A DNA stretch of 38,935 nt, taken from positions 1 through 38,935 of the forward strand of contig NZ_AEJB01000618.1 in NCBI RefSeq assembly GCF_000331005.1, written 5' to 3'. Made by a program: the position numbers and the translations under genes. Shown here in pieces: positions 16,053-23,385 of this stretch. Numbering within the stretch: position 1 is the stretch's first letter; each line of letters starts with the position of its first letter. The DNA comes from Streptomyces turgidiscabies Car8. GTDB taxonomy: Bacteria; Actinomycetota; Actinomycetes; Streptomycetales; Streptomycetaceae. Below the pieces are notes generated by a model, which saw nothing but the letters and a program-made list of their open reading frames with translations, was not told the DNA's origin and searched no databases.

Positions 16053-18583
16053 GCGCGGTCTCCTTCGCTGCTGTCTCTGCCGGTTTCGGAACCTCGGACG
16101 GCTCCGCGGCCGGGTGACCTGCCGCCGCCCCGCACCCAGCCGTCGTGGTAGGCCGCCATGCGGTCTCGTACGGCCTCCGGGGTGCGCTTCTCCTCGCTGC
16201 GGGAACCCGGCCTCCGTGTCGGCTCCGCCGGGCGCTGTTCGCGCAGCTGGGGAGCCAGATGCGCCTGTCGGACGCGCCGCGGGAGGTCGTCGCTCTCCTC
16301 CGCGTCGCCGGGGTCCTCGGGAGGACGGTGCAGTCGCAGGGCGGTCACTCCTGGTGGTGGGGTTTCGGAGGCGGTCTCCGCCACGGCATGTACGGGAGCA
16401 ACGAGTGCGGGGCGGTCCGCCGACGCCTGCACCGGCTCCTGGGAAGGGGCGGTGGCAGCGGGCACGCGCGCGTACTCGCGCTCGACAGCTCGTTCCCGGT
16501 CCACCGCCGCGCGGGGCGAGCGTTCCGCCGCGCCGCCGTGCAGCAGTGCTGTGGGCAGCAGGACGACCGCGGTGGTCCCACCGTAGGGAGAGGTCCGCAG
16601 GTGCACCTTGATGCCGTGCCGCGCGGCCAGCCTGCTGACCACGAAGAGCCCGAGCCGGTCGCTGTCGAACAGGTCGAGAGCCTCGGACTGGTCGATGCGG
16701 CGGTTCGCCTCCGCGAGGGTCTCCCGGCCCATCCCGAGGCCCCGGTCCTCGACCTCCACGGCGTAGCCGTTGCCGACGGGTTCGCCGGTGACGCGCACCC
16801 GGGTGTGCGGGGGTGAGAACTGCGCCGCGTTCTCGACGATCTCGGCCAGGAGATGCGTGAGGTCGGCGACGGCTGCGCCGGTGACGGCAGCCTCGGGGAA
16901 CTGGCGTACCTCCACGCGCGCGTAGTCCTCGACTTCGGAGACGGCGGCGCGGACCACGTTCGTCAGGGAGACCGGCAGGCGCCAGGCCCGGCCGGGCGCC
17001 GCTCCGGAGAGGATGATCAGGCTCTCCGCGTGGCGCCGCATACGGGTGGTGAGGTGGTCCAGCCGGAACAGGTCGCTCAGTTCGTTCGGGTCGTCGGACC
17101 TGCGCTCCATGCTGTCGAGGAGGCTCAGCTGGCGGTGGACGAGGACCTGGCTGCGACGCGCGAGGTTGACGAAGACCCCGGAGATGCCGCTGGCGAGTTC
17201 CGCGCGTTCCACGGCTGCGCGCAGCGCGGCGCGGTGCACGGTGGCGAGGGCCTCCGCGACCTGCTCGGTCTCGTCCTCGGCGGGCGGTCCGGGAGGTGCC
17301 TCGGCCCGGATGTCGATCTCCTCTCCCGCGCGCAGTTTCAGCATGGCCTGCGGGAGTTTGTGGCGGGCGATCTCCAGGGCGCTGTTGCGCAGACTCACCA
17401 GTTCGACCACGAGGCCCCGTCCGATGCGTACGGAGATCACCAGGGAGGCGACGACGGAGGCGAGGCCGAAGAGCACCGCGGCGCCGGCCGGGGTGAGCAG
17501 GCCCCGGGCGAAGGGATCGGCCCGGTGCGCGACGTCGTGGCCCGCGTCCGTCTCGATGGCCCGCATACCGCCCTGCACGCGTGCGTGCGTTCTGGCCCAG
17601 GTCGTCTCCGGTGCGGCGGCGATCGCCCTGACGCCCGGGCGGGCGCCGAGCACCTTGTCCTCGACGTCGGCCAGCGTGGCGTACGCGGTACCTGCCGCGA
17701 GGTTCCGCCAGCTGGCCCGCTCCGGGCCGCGCAGGTCCGAGGCGGTGCCTTCCAGCAGGTTGCGGCGCGTGTCGACGGCTCCGGTGAAGAGCCGCAGCCG
17801 CTGTCCGTCGAGCCGCCCGGCGAGCCGCGCCCCGGCGAGAACGGTGTCCTCCTGGGCCAGTGACTCTCCCGCGCGGGAGAATTCGAGCAGTACGCGCGCG
17901 TCGGAGCCGAGTTGGGCGTCCTGAATGCCGGTGAGCGCACCGCCCACGGCGAAGGCATCGGAGATGCTTTCGGTGTACCGCGCGTACGCCTCGGCCCATC
18001 CCGCACGGCGGTCGAGTACGGAGGCTCGCAGCGTGCGCAGTTGTTCGACGCCGACGACGAAGGTTTCCAGTCGCTCCGCGACTCCGGCGGGCAGTTCCTC
18101 GCCGTCGGCGACGGTGTTGCGGTCGCCGAGGCGAAGCTTCGCCACGGTCCGGTCGGTGTGTTCGCCGAGCGTCCTGAGGTCGAGGTCCGGGACGGCGGCC
18201 GGATCGGTGGCGCGGCGTACGGCGGCCTCGCGTTCGGCCTGGAGCGCGGCGACGGCGGCTGCGACGGGGGCGCGTACCTGGGAGTCGACGCGCTGCAACT
18301 GCCGCAGCCGGGCGACGTCCTGGGCCGTGGTGACGGTGGCGTACGCCCACAGCGCGAGCAGCGAGACGACCGGCACCATCAGCAGGCAGACGATCTTGGC
18401 GCGGACGGTTCCCGGCCGCAGCCGCCAGCGTCCCGCGCGCGAGGGCACCTCGTCGGGCAGGGTTCCGAGCGATTCGTCGGAGCCTTCGTCGGCCGGCGGA
18501 CCGGCGTGTGCGCGGCGTCCGCGCGTCGGGGGCGGGGGCGCCGTCCCGGCGCCGGGTATCGGGGTCCTACGGGGTGTGCGCAT
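16049..18583 (-). CDS. cvnA: Conservon sensor histidine kinase-like protein CvnA with nitrate/nitrite-sensing-type domain
   Basis: This 844-residue membrane protein has a Pro-rich cytoplasmic N-terminus, a first membrane helix at about 63-83, a long extracytoplasmic helical region (about 90-355) resembling the NIT (nitrate- and nitrite-sensing) domain, and a second helix at about 358-382. These are followed by a HAMP-like linker and the region LARRSQVLVHRQLSLLD. The GHKL ATPase domain has N-box EIVENAAQFSPP near 580, then EDRGLGMG and DRLGLFVVSRLAARHGIKV. The C-terminal 200 residues are low-complexity. Conservon kinases lack a cognate response regulator and signal to CvnB-D. It starts 60 bp after the MHYT gene on the same strand. 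Confidence 0.92.
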   Translation of the reverse strand: MRTPRRTPIPGAGTAPPPPTRGRRAHAGPPADEGSDESLGTLPDEVPSRAGRWRLRPGTVRAKIVCLLMVPVVSLLALWAYATVTTAQDVARLRQLQRVDSQVRAPVAAAVAALQAEREAAVRRATDPAAVPDLDLRTLGEHTDRTVAKLRLGDRNTVADGEELPAGVAERLETFVVGVEQLRTLRASVLDRRAGWAEAYARYTESISDAFAVGGALTGIQDAQLGSDARVLLEFSRAGESLAQEDTVLAGARLAGRLDGQRLRLFTGAVDTRRNLLEGTASDLRGPERASWRNLAAGTAYATLADVEDKVLGARPGVRAIAAAPETTWARTHARVQGGMRAIETDAGHDVAHRADPFARGLLTPAGAAVLFGLASVVASLVISVRIGRGLVVELVSLRNSALEIARHKLPQAMLKLRAGEEIDIRAEAPPGPPAEDETEQVAEALATVHRAALRAAVERAELASGISGVFVNLARRSQVLVHRQLSLLDSMERRSDDPNELSDLFRLDHLTTRMRRHAESLIILSGAAPGRAWRLPVSLTNVVRAAVSEVEDYARVEVRQFPEAAVTGAAVADLTHLLAEIVENAAQFSPPHTRVRVTGEPVGNGYAVEVEDRGLGMGRETLAEANRRIDQSEALDLFDSDRLGLFVVSRLAARHGIKVHLRTSPYGGTTAVVLLPTALLHGGAAERSPRAAVDRERAVEREYARVPAATAPSQEPVQASADRPALVAPVHAVAETASETPPPGVTALRLHRPPEDPGDAEESDDLPRRVRQAHLAPQLREQRPAEPTRRPGSRSEEKRTPEAVRDRMAAYHDGWVRGGGRSPGRGAVRGSETGRDSSEGDRA

Positions 18584-18643
18584 GGCCTCCTCGCTCGTGG
18601 TGGTTCGGGGTCTGCCCGCGGGCCGTGGACGGCCCGCCGTGCG

Positions 18644-19423
18644 TCACTGACGGGCGGCGACGCCGTCGACCGGTCGCTGGGCGGACTCGGATTCCCGGCG
18701 TTCCCCGGCCGTCGGCGACAGTGCGACGAACGCCGAGGTCAGGAAGAGGTAGGACCCGAGGCCGACGGCGAGGGGGAAGATGAACTGCATCGCCGTGGCC
18801 CCGGGCAGTGTCTCCCCGGAGGGTGTGACGTCCACGCGCACCGCGAACATCGCGGTGTAGTGCATGCTGCTGACGGCCGCCCCCATGACGAGCGAGGCGA
18901 CGGTCACCGCCATCGGCGACTTGATGTTCAGGGCCGCCCACAGGGCCGCGGTGGCCGCGACGACGGCGATCACCACGGAGAGTGCGACGAGCGCCGGGTC
19001 GTACTTCACGTCACCGTGCAGGCGTACCGCGGCCATGCCGAGGTAGTGCATGCTCGCCACGCCCAGCCCGGTGGTGAGTCCGCCGATGAAAAGGGCGCGG
19101 GCCCGGTCGTGCCCGTAGCCGACGGCGAAGACTCCGGTGGAGACGACGGCCATGGCGACGAGGAGGCTGAGGATGGTCAGCGGCACGTCGTAACGGATGT
19201 CGGTGCCGCCGACGCTGAAACCGAGCATGGCCACGAAGTGCATGGTCCAGATGCCGGTGCCGATCGCGGAGGCCGCGGTGACGAGCCAGTTGCGGCGCGA
19301 GCGTCCGGTCGCGCCGAGCGCACGGACGGTGCAGCGCAACCCGAGGGCGGCGCCTGTGCAGGCCATCACGTATGACAGTGCGGGGGTCAGCCAGCCGAAG
19401 GCGGCGTGGTCCAGGTGTCCCAT
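18644..19423 (-). CDS. MHYT-domain integral membrane sensor
   Basis: This 259-residue membrane protein has about seven helices and three copies of the MHYT motif: MHFVAML at Met61, MHYLGM at Met125 and MHYTAM at Met187. The MHYT domain is proposed to bind copper or another metal near the outer membrane face and to sense oxygen, CO or NO. No output domain (GGDEF, EAL or HTH) is attached, so any signal must pass to a partner. The conservon begins 60 bp downstream on the same strand, and CvnA is the natural candidate partner (inference). ATG 19423 gives the expected first helix; GTG 19429 is also in frame. Neither has a strong ribosome site. Confidence 0.9.
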   Translation of the reverse strand: MGHLDHAAFGWLTPALSYVMACTGAALGLRCTVRALGATGRSRRNWLVTAASAIGTGIWTMHFVAMLGFSVGGTDIRYDVPLTILSLLVAMAVVSTGVFAVGYGHDRARALFIGGLTTGLGVASMHYLGMAAVRLHGDVKYDPALVALSVVIAVVAATAALWAALNIKSPMAVTVASLVMGAAVSSMHYTAMFAVRVDVTPSGETLPGATAMQFIFPLAVGLGSYLFLTSAFVALSPTAGERRESESAQRPVDGVAARQ

Positions 19424-19462
19424 GACCACGGGACGCTAGTGGGGGCATGGGCGCACATCGGG

Positions 19463-19505
19463 GGCGCATTTCGAAAGGTATTGAAATATGGCAGGGAAAT
19501 GCGCC
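19463..19505. promoter_or_regulatory. 10-bp inverted repeat in the MHYT/methyltransferase intergenic region
   Basis: GGCGCATTTC (19463-19472) and GAAATGCGCC (19496-19505) are perfect inverted arms separated by 23 nt, which places their centres about 33 bp (three helical turns) apart. The enclosed sequence is AT-rich for this genome and includes the palindrome TTTCGAAA (19469-19476). It lies between two divergent genes, so a regulator site or promoter element is likely. The factor is unknown. Confidence 0.5.
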
Positions 19506-19575
19506 TGAACGATCGCGTCCAGCTCGAACATGCGCGCCCTGGGGTGCTTCGCGTCTGTGCGGGATCAGCGGGATC

Positions 19576-20184
19576 ATGCGGAACATGAGCGACGACCACA
19601 CACATGTCCAGGAGTTCTTCACCGCCCGCGCGGCCGACTGGGACAGCAGGTTCCCCGACGACGGGCCCGCCTACGCCGCCGCGGTCGCCGACTTGCGACT
19701 GCGTGCGGGGGCCCGCGTGCTGGACGCCGGCTGTGGCACCGGGCGGGCCCTGAGGCCGCTGCGTGCCGCCGTGGGGCCCTCGGGAGTGGTCCTGGGCGCG
19801 GATCTGACCCCGGCCATGCTGGAGGCCGCGGTACGGGCCGGGCGGGGCCTTGACGGCCAGCTGCTGCTCGCCGACGCGGCGGCCCTCCCCCTGCGTTCGG
19901 AGTCACTCGACGCCGTGTTCGCGGCGGGCCTGATCGCACATCTGCCGCGTCCTGGCGAGGATCTGCGGGAACTCGCGCGCGTGGTGCGCCCCGGCGGCAC
20001 TCTGGCGCTGTTCCACCCGATCGGCAGGGCCGGGCTGGCTGCCCGGCAGGGCCGGCGGCTCACCCCGGAGGACCTGCGGGCGGAAGCCAGTCTCGGTCCG
20101 CTGCTGGCCGGTGCGGGGTGGCACATGACGTCGTACGTGGACGAGGACGCACGATTTCTGGTGCTGGCCGTGCGCCCGGCCTGA
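19576..20184 (+). CDS. Class I SAM-dependent methyltransferase
   Basis: This 202-residue cytoplasmic protein has the class I methyltransferase pattern: motif I VLDAGCGTGRALRPL (about residue 50), motif II reaching Asp in LGADLTPAML, the AAALPLRSESLDAVFAAGLI acidic loop, and the post-motif LRELARVVRPGGTLALFHP. It resembles the Methyltransf_11/UbiE-like group, which includes small-molecule methyltransferases; no substrate is evident. ATG 19576 and ATG 19585 (MSDDHTH) are both plausible, the latter starting nearer the conserved region. It is divergent from the MHYT gene across a 152-bp gap holding the 10-bp inverted repeat. Confidence 0.87.
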   Translation: MRNMSDDHTHVQEFFTARAADWDSRFPDDGPAYAAAVADLRLRAGARVLDAGCGTGRALRPLRAAVGPSGVVLGADLTPAMLEAAVRAGRGLDGQLLLADAAALPLRSESLDAVFAAGLIAHLPRPGEDLRELARVVRPGGTLALFHPIGRAGLAARQGRRLTPEDLRAEASLGPLLAGAGWHMTSYVDEDARFLVLAVRPA

Positions 20185-20232
20185 CCTAGGCGGCCGTCGT
20201 CGCGGTGGCGACCTCAGCGCGGCTGCCCTCTT

Positions 20233-20271
20233 CTGCCGTGGGCGCTCCAACTCTACGTTGGACAGCGGCAG
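20233..20271 (+). terminator. Two-tier hairpin between the methyltransferase and the small unassigned gene
   Basis: An outer stem pairs CTGCCG (20233-20238) with CGGCAG (20266-20271), and an inner stem pairs TCCAAC (20246-20251) with GTTGGA (20257-20262) around a 5-nt loop. It could terminate the methyltransferase transcript. Because the next gene probably starts at 20317, it could also be a leader structure of that gene. Confidence 0.5.
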
Positions 20272-20316
20272 ATGAACGATCAACCATGGCAACCACACAG
20301 GGGGAGGGTGGTCCGG

Positions 20317-20619
20317 GTGTTCGACGGCATCCATAAATCGTTCACAAGGTTCCTCCGATCCTGGCGCTCGGAAGGGCAGGAGAGCGCGGGGCGGAAGAAA
20401 CGCACACACAATCTCTTCGAGGCCGCTGCCGCGTATGTGTCGGCGTGCGCGGAGGACGACCAGGACCAGATGGACGAGGCCGTCGCCTGGGTGTCCCCGG
20501 AGGCACTGTCGTTCGGGGTGAACGAGCTGGCCTGCCGGGCCGTCATCGCGCTGGCCAGAGAGCGCGACGAGTCGCCGCGGACGGTGGCCCGGGAACTCCT
20601 CGGGCTGCCGACGACCTGA
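20317..20619 (+). CDS. Small conserved-looking protein of unknown function
   Basis: I do not recognise this 100-residue soluble protein. It begins with a basic, aromatic segment (MFDGIHKSFTRFLRSWRSE), followed by a helical region (about 35-90) that contains an acidic patch (EDDQDQMDEAV) and ends in ARELLGLPTT. There is no signal peptide or membrane helix. GTG 20317 is preferred because GGGGGAGGG lies at 20300-20308. An ATG at 20272 is in frame, but it abuts a hairpin and has a poor ribosome site. It lies between the methyltransferase and another unassigned gene, with its own leader. Confidence 0.6.
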   Translation: MFDGIHKSFTRFLRSWRSEGQESAGRKKRTHNLFEAAAAYVSACAEDDQDQMDEAVAWVSPEALSFGVNELACRAVIALARERDESPRTVARELLGLPTT

Positions 20620-20690
20620 CCGAAGCGGGTACATCCGGTCGATTCCCCCTGCCCGGCAGGAAAGCAGCAGCTCCGGGAGGGGTGGGAGTC

Positions 20691-20720
20691 GTGACAACAG
20701 CCTTCCGATCGGATTAGGGT
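20691..20720 (+). promoter_or_regulatory. Vegetative-type promoter with a palindrome in its spacer
   Basis: A -35 element GTGACA (20691-20696) and a -10 element TAGGGT (20715-20720) are separated by 18 nt, close to the main Streptomyces vegetative consensus (TTGACN, TAGRRT). The start of transcription would be near 20727, 28 nt before ATG 20755. The perfect 10-bp palindrome TCCGATCGGA (20704-20713) occupies the spacer, where a repressor could bind. Confidence 0.6.
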
Positions 20721-20754
20721 GCGCGCCGATGGAAGAACCGATGGGGAGGCTGGG

Positions 20755-21687
20755 ATGGCAGAGACGGACGAGGAAGCCGTCGCCACCGCGGACGACGCGC
20801 TCTACGTGCTCACTGCGGCGCTGCTGACGCCCGCGCAGTTTCCGAGCGTGCTGGGTGACGACTATCCGGAGGCATGTACGGCGCTCGGCCTCGCGCCTCT
20901 CGCCGACGGGTACGGGCTGGTGCTCGGCCAGGACGGCGAGGGCGCGCGGTGGACCGTCGCCATCGACGACGTGTCCCTGGTCGCGGTCGCGATCGCGTCG
21001 TGGGACTGCGGAATGGAATACGACCTGTCGCCGGAGGAACACACGGTCGTCGCGGCCCTGCCCGGCTGGCCTCTCGCCGTCGCCGTCGCGGCTCCCGACG
21101 TCCCCGCCCCGCACGACCCGGGTCCCGAGGTCGCGGACCGGCCGCCGCTCGCTCCGCCGGACACCACCACGTGGGGCCCTGCCCAGCGACGTCTGGGCGC
21201 CGACGAGATCGCGCGCCAGTGGGCGACCTGGCGGGAGCAGCTCGGTGACGAGGACTTCGCCCCTGCGGGTGGCGGGTCGGCGGCGCCCGAGGGCGAACCG
21301 GCAAAGGCCGGGGCGGACTCCGACCGGGACCGTGCCGCGGACACCGCAGGCACGTCCGAGGGGGGCGCGGCGCCGACCGAGGGCACCCCGGACCGCGCCG
21401 ACGGCGTCGTGAAGCGACCCAGAGCGGGCATCCGGCGCGTCATGGCGGAGGCACGCGCGTACGTGGAGACACCTCCGCCCCTCGGCCGCGTCCGCTCCTC
21501 CTTCGCTCCCGGCGACGCGCGGACTCTGCGCGCCGACGGCCCCGGCTGGTCGATGGTGGCCAGAACCGACGACATCGCGTTCGTCCTGCTCGACGACGAG
21601 CCCGGAGAGGTCCTGCCGGTGGGCCGGGGCCCGGAGCTGCCCGGTCTCCTCGAAGCACTCGACAAAATGGCCGTACGCCCCAGCTGA
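20755..21687 (+). CDS. Acidic two-region protein of unknown function
   Basis: I do not recognise this 310-residue soluble protein. The N-terminal region (about 1-120) is acidic and hydrophobic (ALYVLTAALLTPAQF, YGLVLGQDGEGARWTVAIDD). A conserved-looking patch ADEIARQWATWREQLGDEDF sits at about 148-170. Residues 170-220 are low complexity (Ala/Gly/Pro/Asp/Glu). A C-terminal part (about 225-310) contains RRVMAEARAYVETPPPLGR and PGWSMVARTDDIAFVLLDD. The layout suggests two small folded domains joined by a flexible linker. ATG 20755 has a GGGGAGGC ribosome site and a good promoter upstream. It is convergent with the small membrane protein gene across a strong hairpin. Confidence 0.7.
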   Translation: MAETDEEAVATADDALYVLTAALLTPAQFPSVLGDDYPEACTALGLAPLADGYGLVLGQDGEGARWTVAIDDVSLVAVAIASWDCGMEYDLSPEEHTVVAALPGWPLAVAVAAPDVPAPHDPGPEVADRPPLAPPDTTTWGPAQRRLGADEIARQWATWREQLGDEDFAPAGGGSAAPEGEPAKAGADSDRDRAADTAGTSEGGAAPTEGTPDRADGVVKRPRAGIRRVMAEARAYVETPPPLGRVRSSFAPGDARTLRADGPGWSMVARTDDIAFVLLDDEPGEVLPVGRGPELPGLLEALDKMAVRPS

Positions 21688-21697
21688 GCACGTCGGC

Positions 21698-21735
21698 CGA
21701 CGCCGCCCGGATGCCTGTGGTTCCGGGCGGCGTCG
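21698..21735. terminator. Strong bidirectional terminator hairpin
   Basis: CGACGCCGCCCGGA (21698-21711) and TCCGGGCGGCGTCG (21722-21735) pair perfectly over 14 bp with a 10-nt loop. It lies in the 119-bp gap between two convergent genes, so it can serve both. Confidence 0.8.
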
Positions 21736-21806
21736 CCACGCCAGGCGCTTTCGCCGCCCCGCGGGGTGTCAGCGGCAGTGGGCGCGGAACATCGAACGGT
21801 GCCCCC

Positions 21807-21989
21807 TCAGTGGCCGATCTCCTTGCGTGAGACACGGCGCAGCCTGCGCCGCTGTGCGGGGTCCAGCGTGAGATAGGCGGCTGCCGGGACTCCCAGCACT
21901 ATCAGCAGCGCGGCCCACCACGGCAGCCAGAACATCAGGATGATCCCGACTGCCACGCCCCCTGCGGCGATCTTCGCGTTCCTCGACAT
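21807..21989 (-). CDS. 60-residue membrane protein
   Basis: This small protein has a short basic N-terminus (MSRNAKIAAGG), one or two hydrophobic helices (about residues 10-43, including IILMFWLPWWAALLIVLG), and a basic Arg-rich tail (RRRLRRVSRKEIGH). The start is supported by GAAGGAGG about 7 nt upstream of ATG 21989. Its function is unknown. It lies 105 bp downstream of the desaturase stop on the same strand and could be co-transcribed with it. Confidence 0.72.
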   Translation of the reverse strand: MSRNAKIAAGGVAVGIILMFWLPWWAALLIVLGVPAAAYLTLDPAQRRRLRRVSRKEIGH

Positions 21990-22094
21990 GAGTGTCGCCT
22001 CCTTCGCGGCCAGTGCCGCTCTCTGCTCTGAAAAACGGGCCCGTGCCTCCCACGGTTCCGGAGCCGACCCTGAGACGTCCCTGAGATGTGACCC

Positions 22095-23147
22095 CTACTC
22101 GCCCCTGAGGGGCTCTCCCACCTCGTACATGTGCCGCAGGGCCTGCCGGTACGAGTCGACGAGCCCTGTCTCCGTATAGGGCATACCCACCTCACGGCAG
22201 TAGGCGCGCACCGTCGGCTGGGCGAGCCGCAGATGGGGGCGGGCCATGCTCGGGAAGAGATGGTGCTCGACCTGGTAGTTGAGGCCGCCGAGGAACCAGT
22301 CGGTCAGGGCGCCGCCACGGACGTTGCGGGAGGTGAGTACCTGACGGCGCAGATGGCCCCAGCGCTCGCCTTGCGGGTCGGGCATCTCCATGCCCTTGTG
22401 GTTCGGCGCGAAGGCCATGCCCAGGTGGAGGCCGAACAACGCCTGGTGGAGGGCGGCGAAGGCGAGCGCCTGGCCGAGCGAGAGGGAGGTCAGCAGCAGC
22501 GTCGCGTAGGCGAGGACATGGGTCACCAGGAGCACTGCCTCGACGGCCCGTTCCCGGGGCGCCTGCAGGCGCAGGTACCGGAAGCCGGTGATCTTCAGAG
22601 CGATGCCCTCAAGGAGCGTGAGGGGGAAGAAGAGCCAGGCCTGATGACGGGTCAGCCAGCCCCGGAAGCCGGTGCGATGCCGTGCCTGTTCACCGGTGAA
22701 CACCAGGACGTCGGCGACGACGTCGGGATCCTTCTCGATGTGGTTGGGGTTGGCGTGGTGGCGGTTGTGCTTGTCGATCCACCAGGAGTAGCTCATCCCC
22801 AGCAGCAGGTCGGCGTGGATCAGGCCGATCGCCCGGCTGACGGCCCTGTTGCCGGTGATCTGGGCGTGGCCCGCGTCGTGGCCTATGAAGGCCGTGCGGG
22901 CGCAGAACACGGCGAACGGCGGGGCGAGGAGCAGAACCCACCAGGAGCTGCCGATCAGCACGATGCCGGTGCCGATGCCGGCCAGGGCGAGCATGTTGCC
23001 GGCGATCCCGAGGGCGTACCAGGTGTGCCGCCGTTCCAGAAGTCCCTGCCCCTTGACGGTGCGCAGGAGGGGCGCGAACTCGCTGCCGGTGGACTGCGCG
23101 GCGTAGATGCCCGGAGGTTCGGCGGCGCGGACGGCGGTCTGGGGCAT
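22095..23147 (-). CDS. Membrane fatty acid desaturase
   Basis: This 350-residue integral membrane di-iron desaturase has the three His boxes HDAGH (90-94), HNRHH (127-131) and QVEHH (292-296). The Gln-for-His change in the third box is typical of the front-end/DesA3-like acyl desaturase group. It inserts a double bond in a fatty acyl chain using O2 and electrons from a reductase. No cytochrome b5 domain is fused and no reductase gene is adjacent, so electrons must come from elsewhere. MPQTAV at 23147 is chosen for its GGAG ribosome site; a longer open frame to 23333 is not conserved-looking. The protein is of usual length for the family. It is divergent from the SNF2 helicase. Confidence 0.9.
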   Translation of the reverse strand: MPQTAVRAAEPPGIYAAQSTGSEFAPLLRTVKGQGLLERRHTWYALGIAGNMLALAGIGTGIVLIGSSWWVLLLAPPFAVFCARTAFIGHDAGHAQITGNRAVSRAIGLIHADLLLGMSYSWWIDKHNRHHANPNHIEKDPDVVADVLVFTGEQARHRTGFRGWLTRHQAWLFFPLTLLEGIALKITGFRYLRLQAPRERAVEAVLLVTHVLAYATLLLTSLSLGQALAFAALHQALFGLHLGMAFAPNHKGMEMPDPQGERWGHLRRQVLTSRNVRGGALTDWFLGGLNYQVEHHLFPSMARPHLRLAQPTVRAYCREVGMPYTETGLVDSYRQALRHMYEVGEPLRGE

Positions 23148-23372
23148 GGCGGTCTCCGGGTCTCTGCGAGGATCGGGCTGACCTGAGGAAACGTACGAAA
23201 TGGGCACCCCTGGCGACCATGACGCCACCACCCGTCTCCCGGAGGGGAAACCCCCGCTGCCACCCGGGGGTTGAGGACACCCCAGGGGCCGGATGACTCC
23301 GCGCACGGCCGAAAACGCGGCGAACACAACCACCCGGGGTGCTGTACCCTCGGCGACGCGTACCCCCAGTAG

Positions 23373-23382
23373 TCAAATTTGA
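23373..23382. promoter_or_regulatory. TCAAATTTGA palindrome at the SNF2 gene start
   Basis: A perfect 10-bp AT-rich palindrome ends 3 nt before ATG 23386 and overlaps the only ribosome-site-like GAGGA (23381-23385). A protein bound here could block initiation; this is inference. Confidence 0.4.
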
Positions 23383-23385
23383 GGA

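Noticed and set aside
15615..18350. A 911-codon minus-strand frame ending in the CvnB sequence.
   Set aside because: Only the last 145 codons are real cvnB; the rest is cvnA read out of frame.
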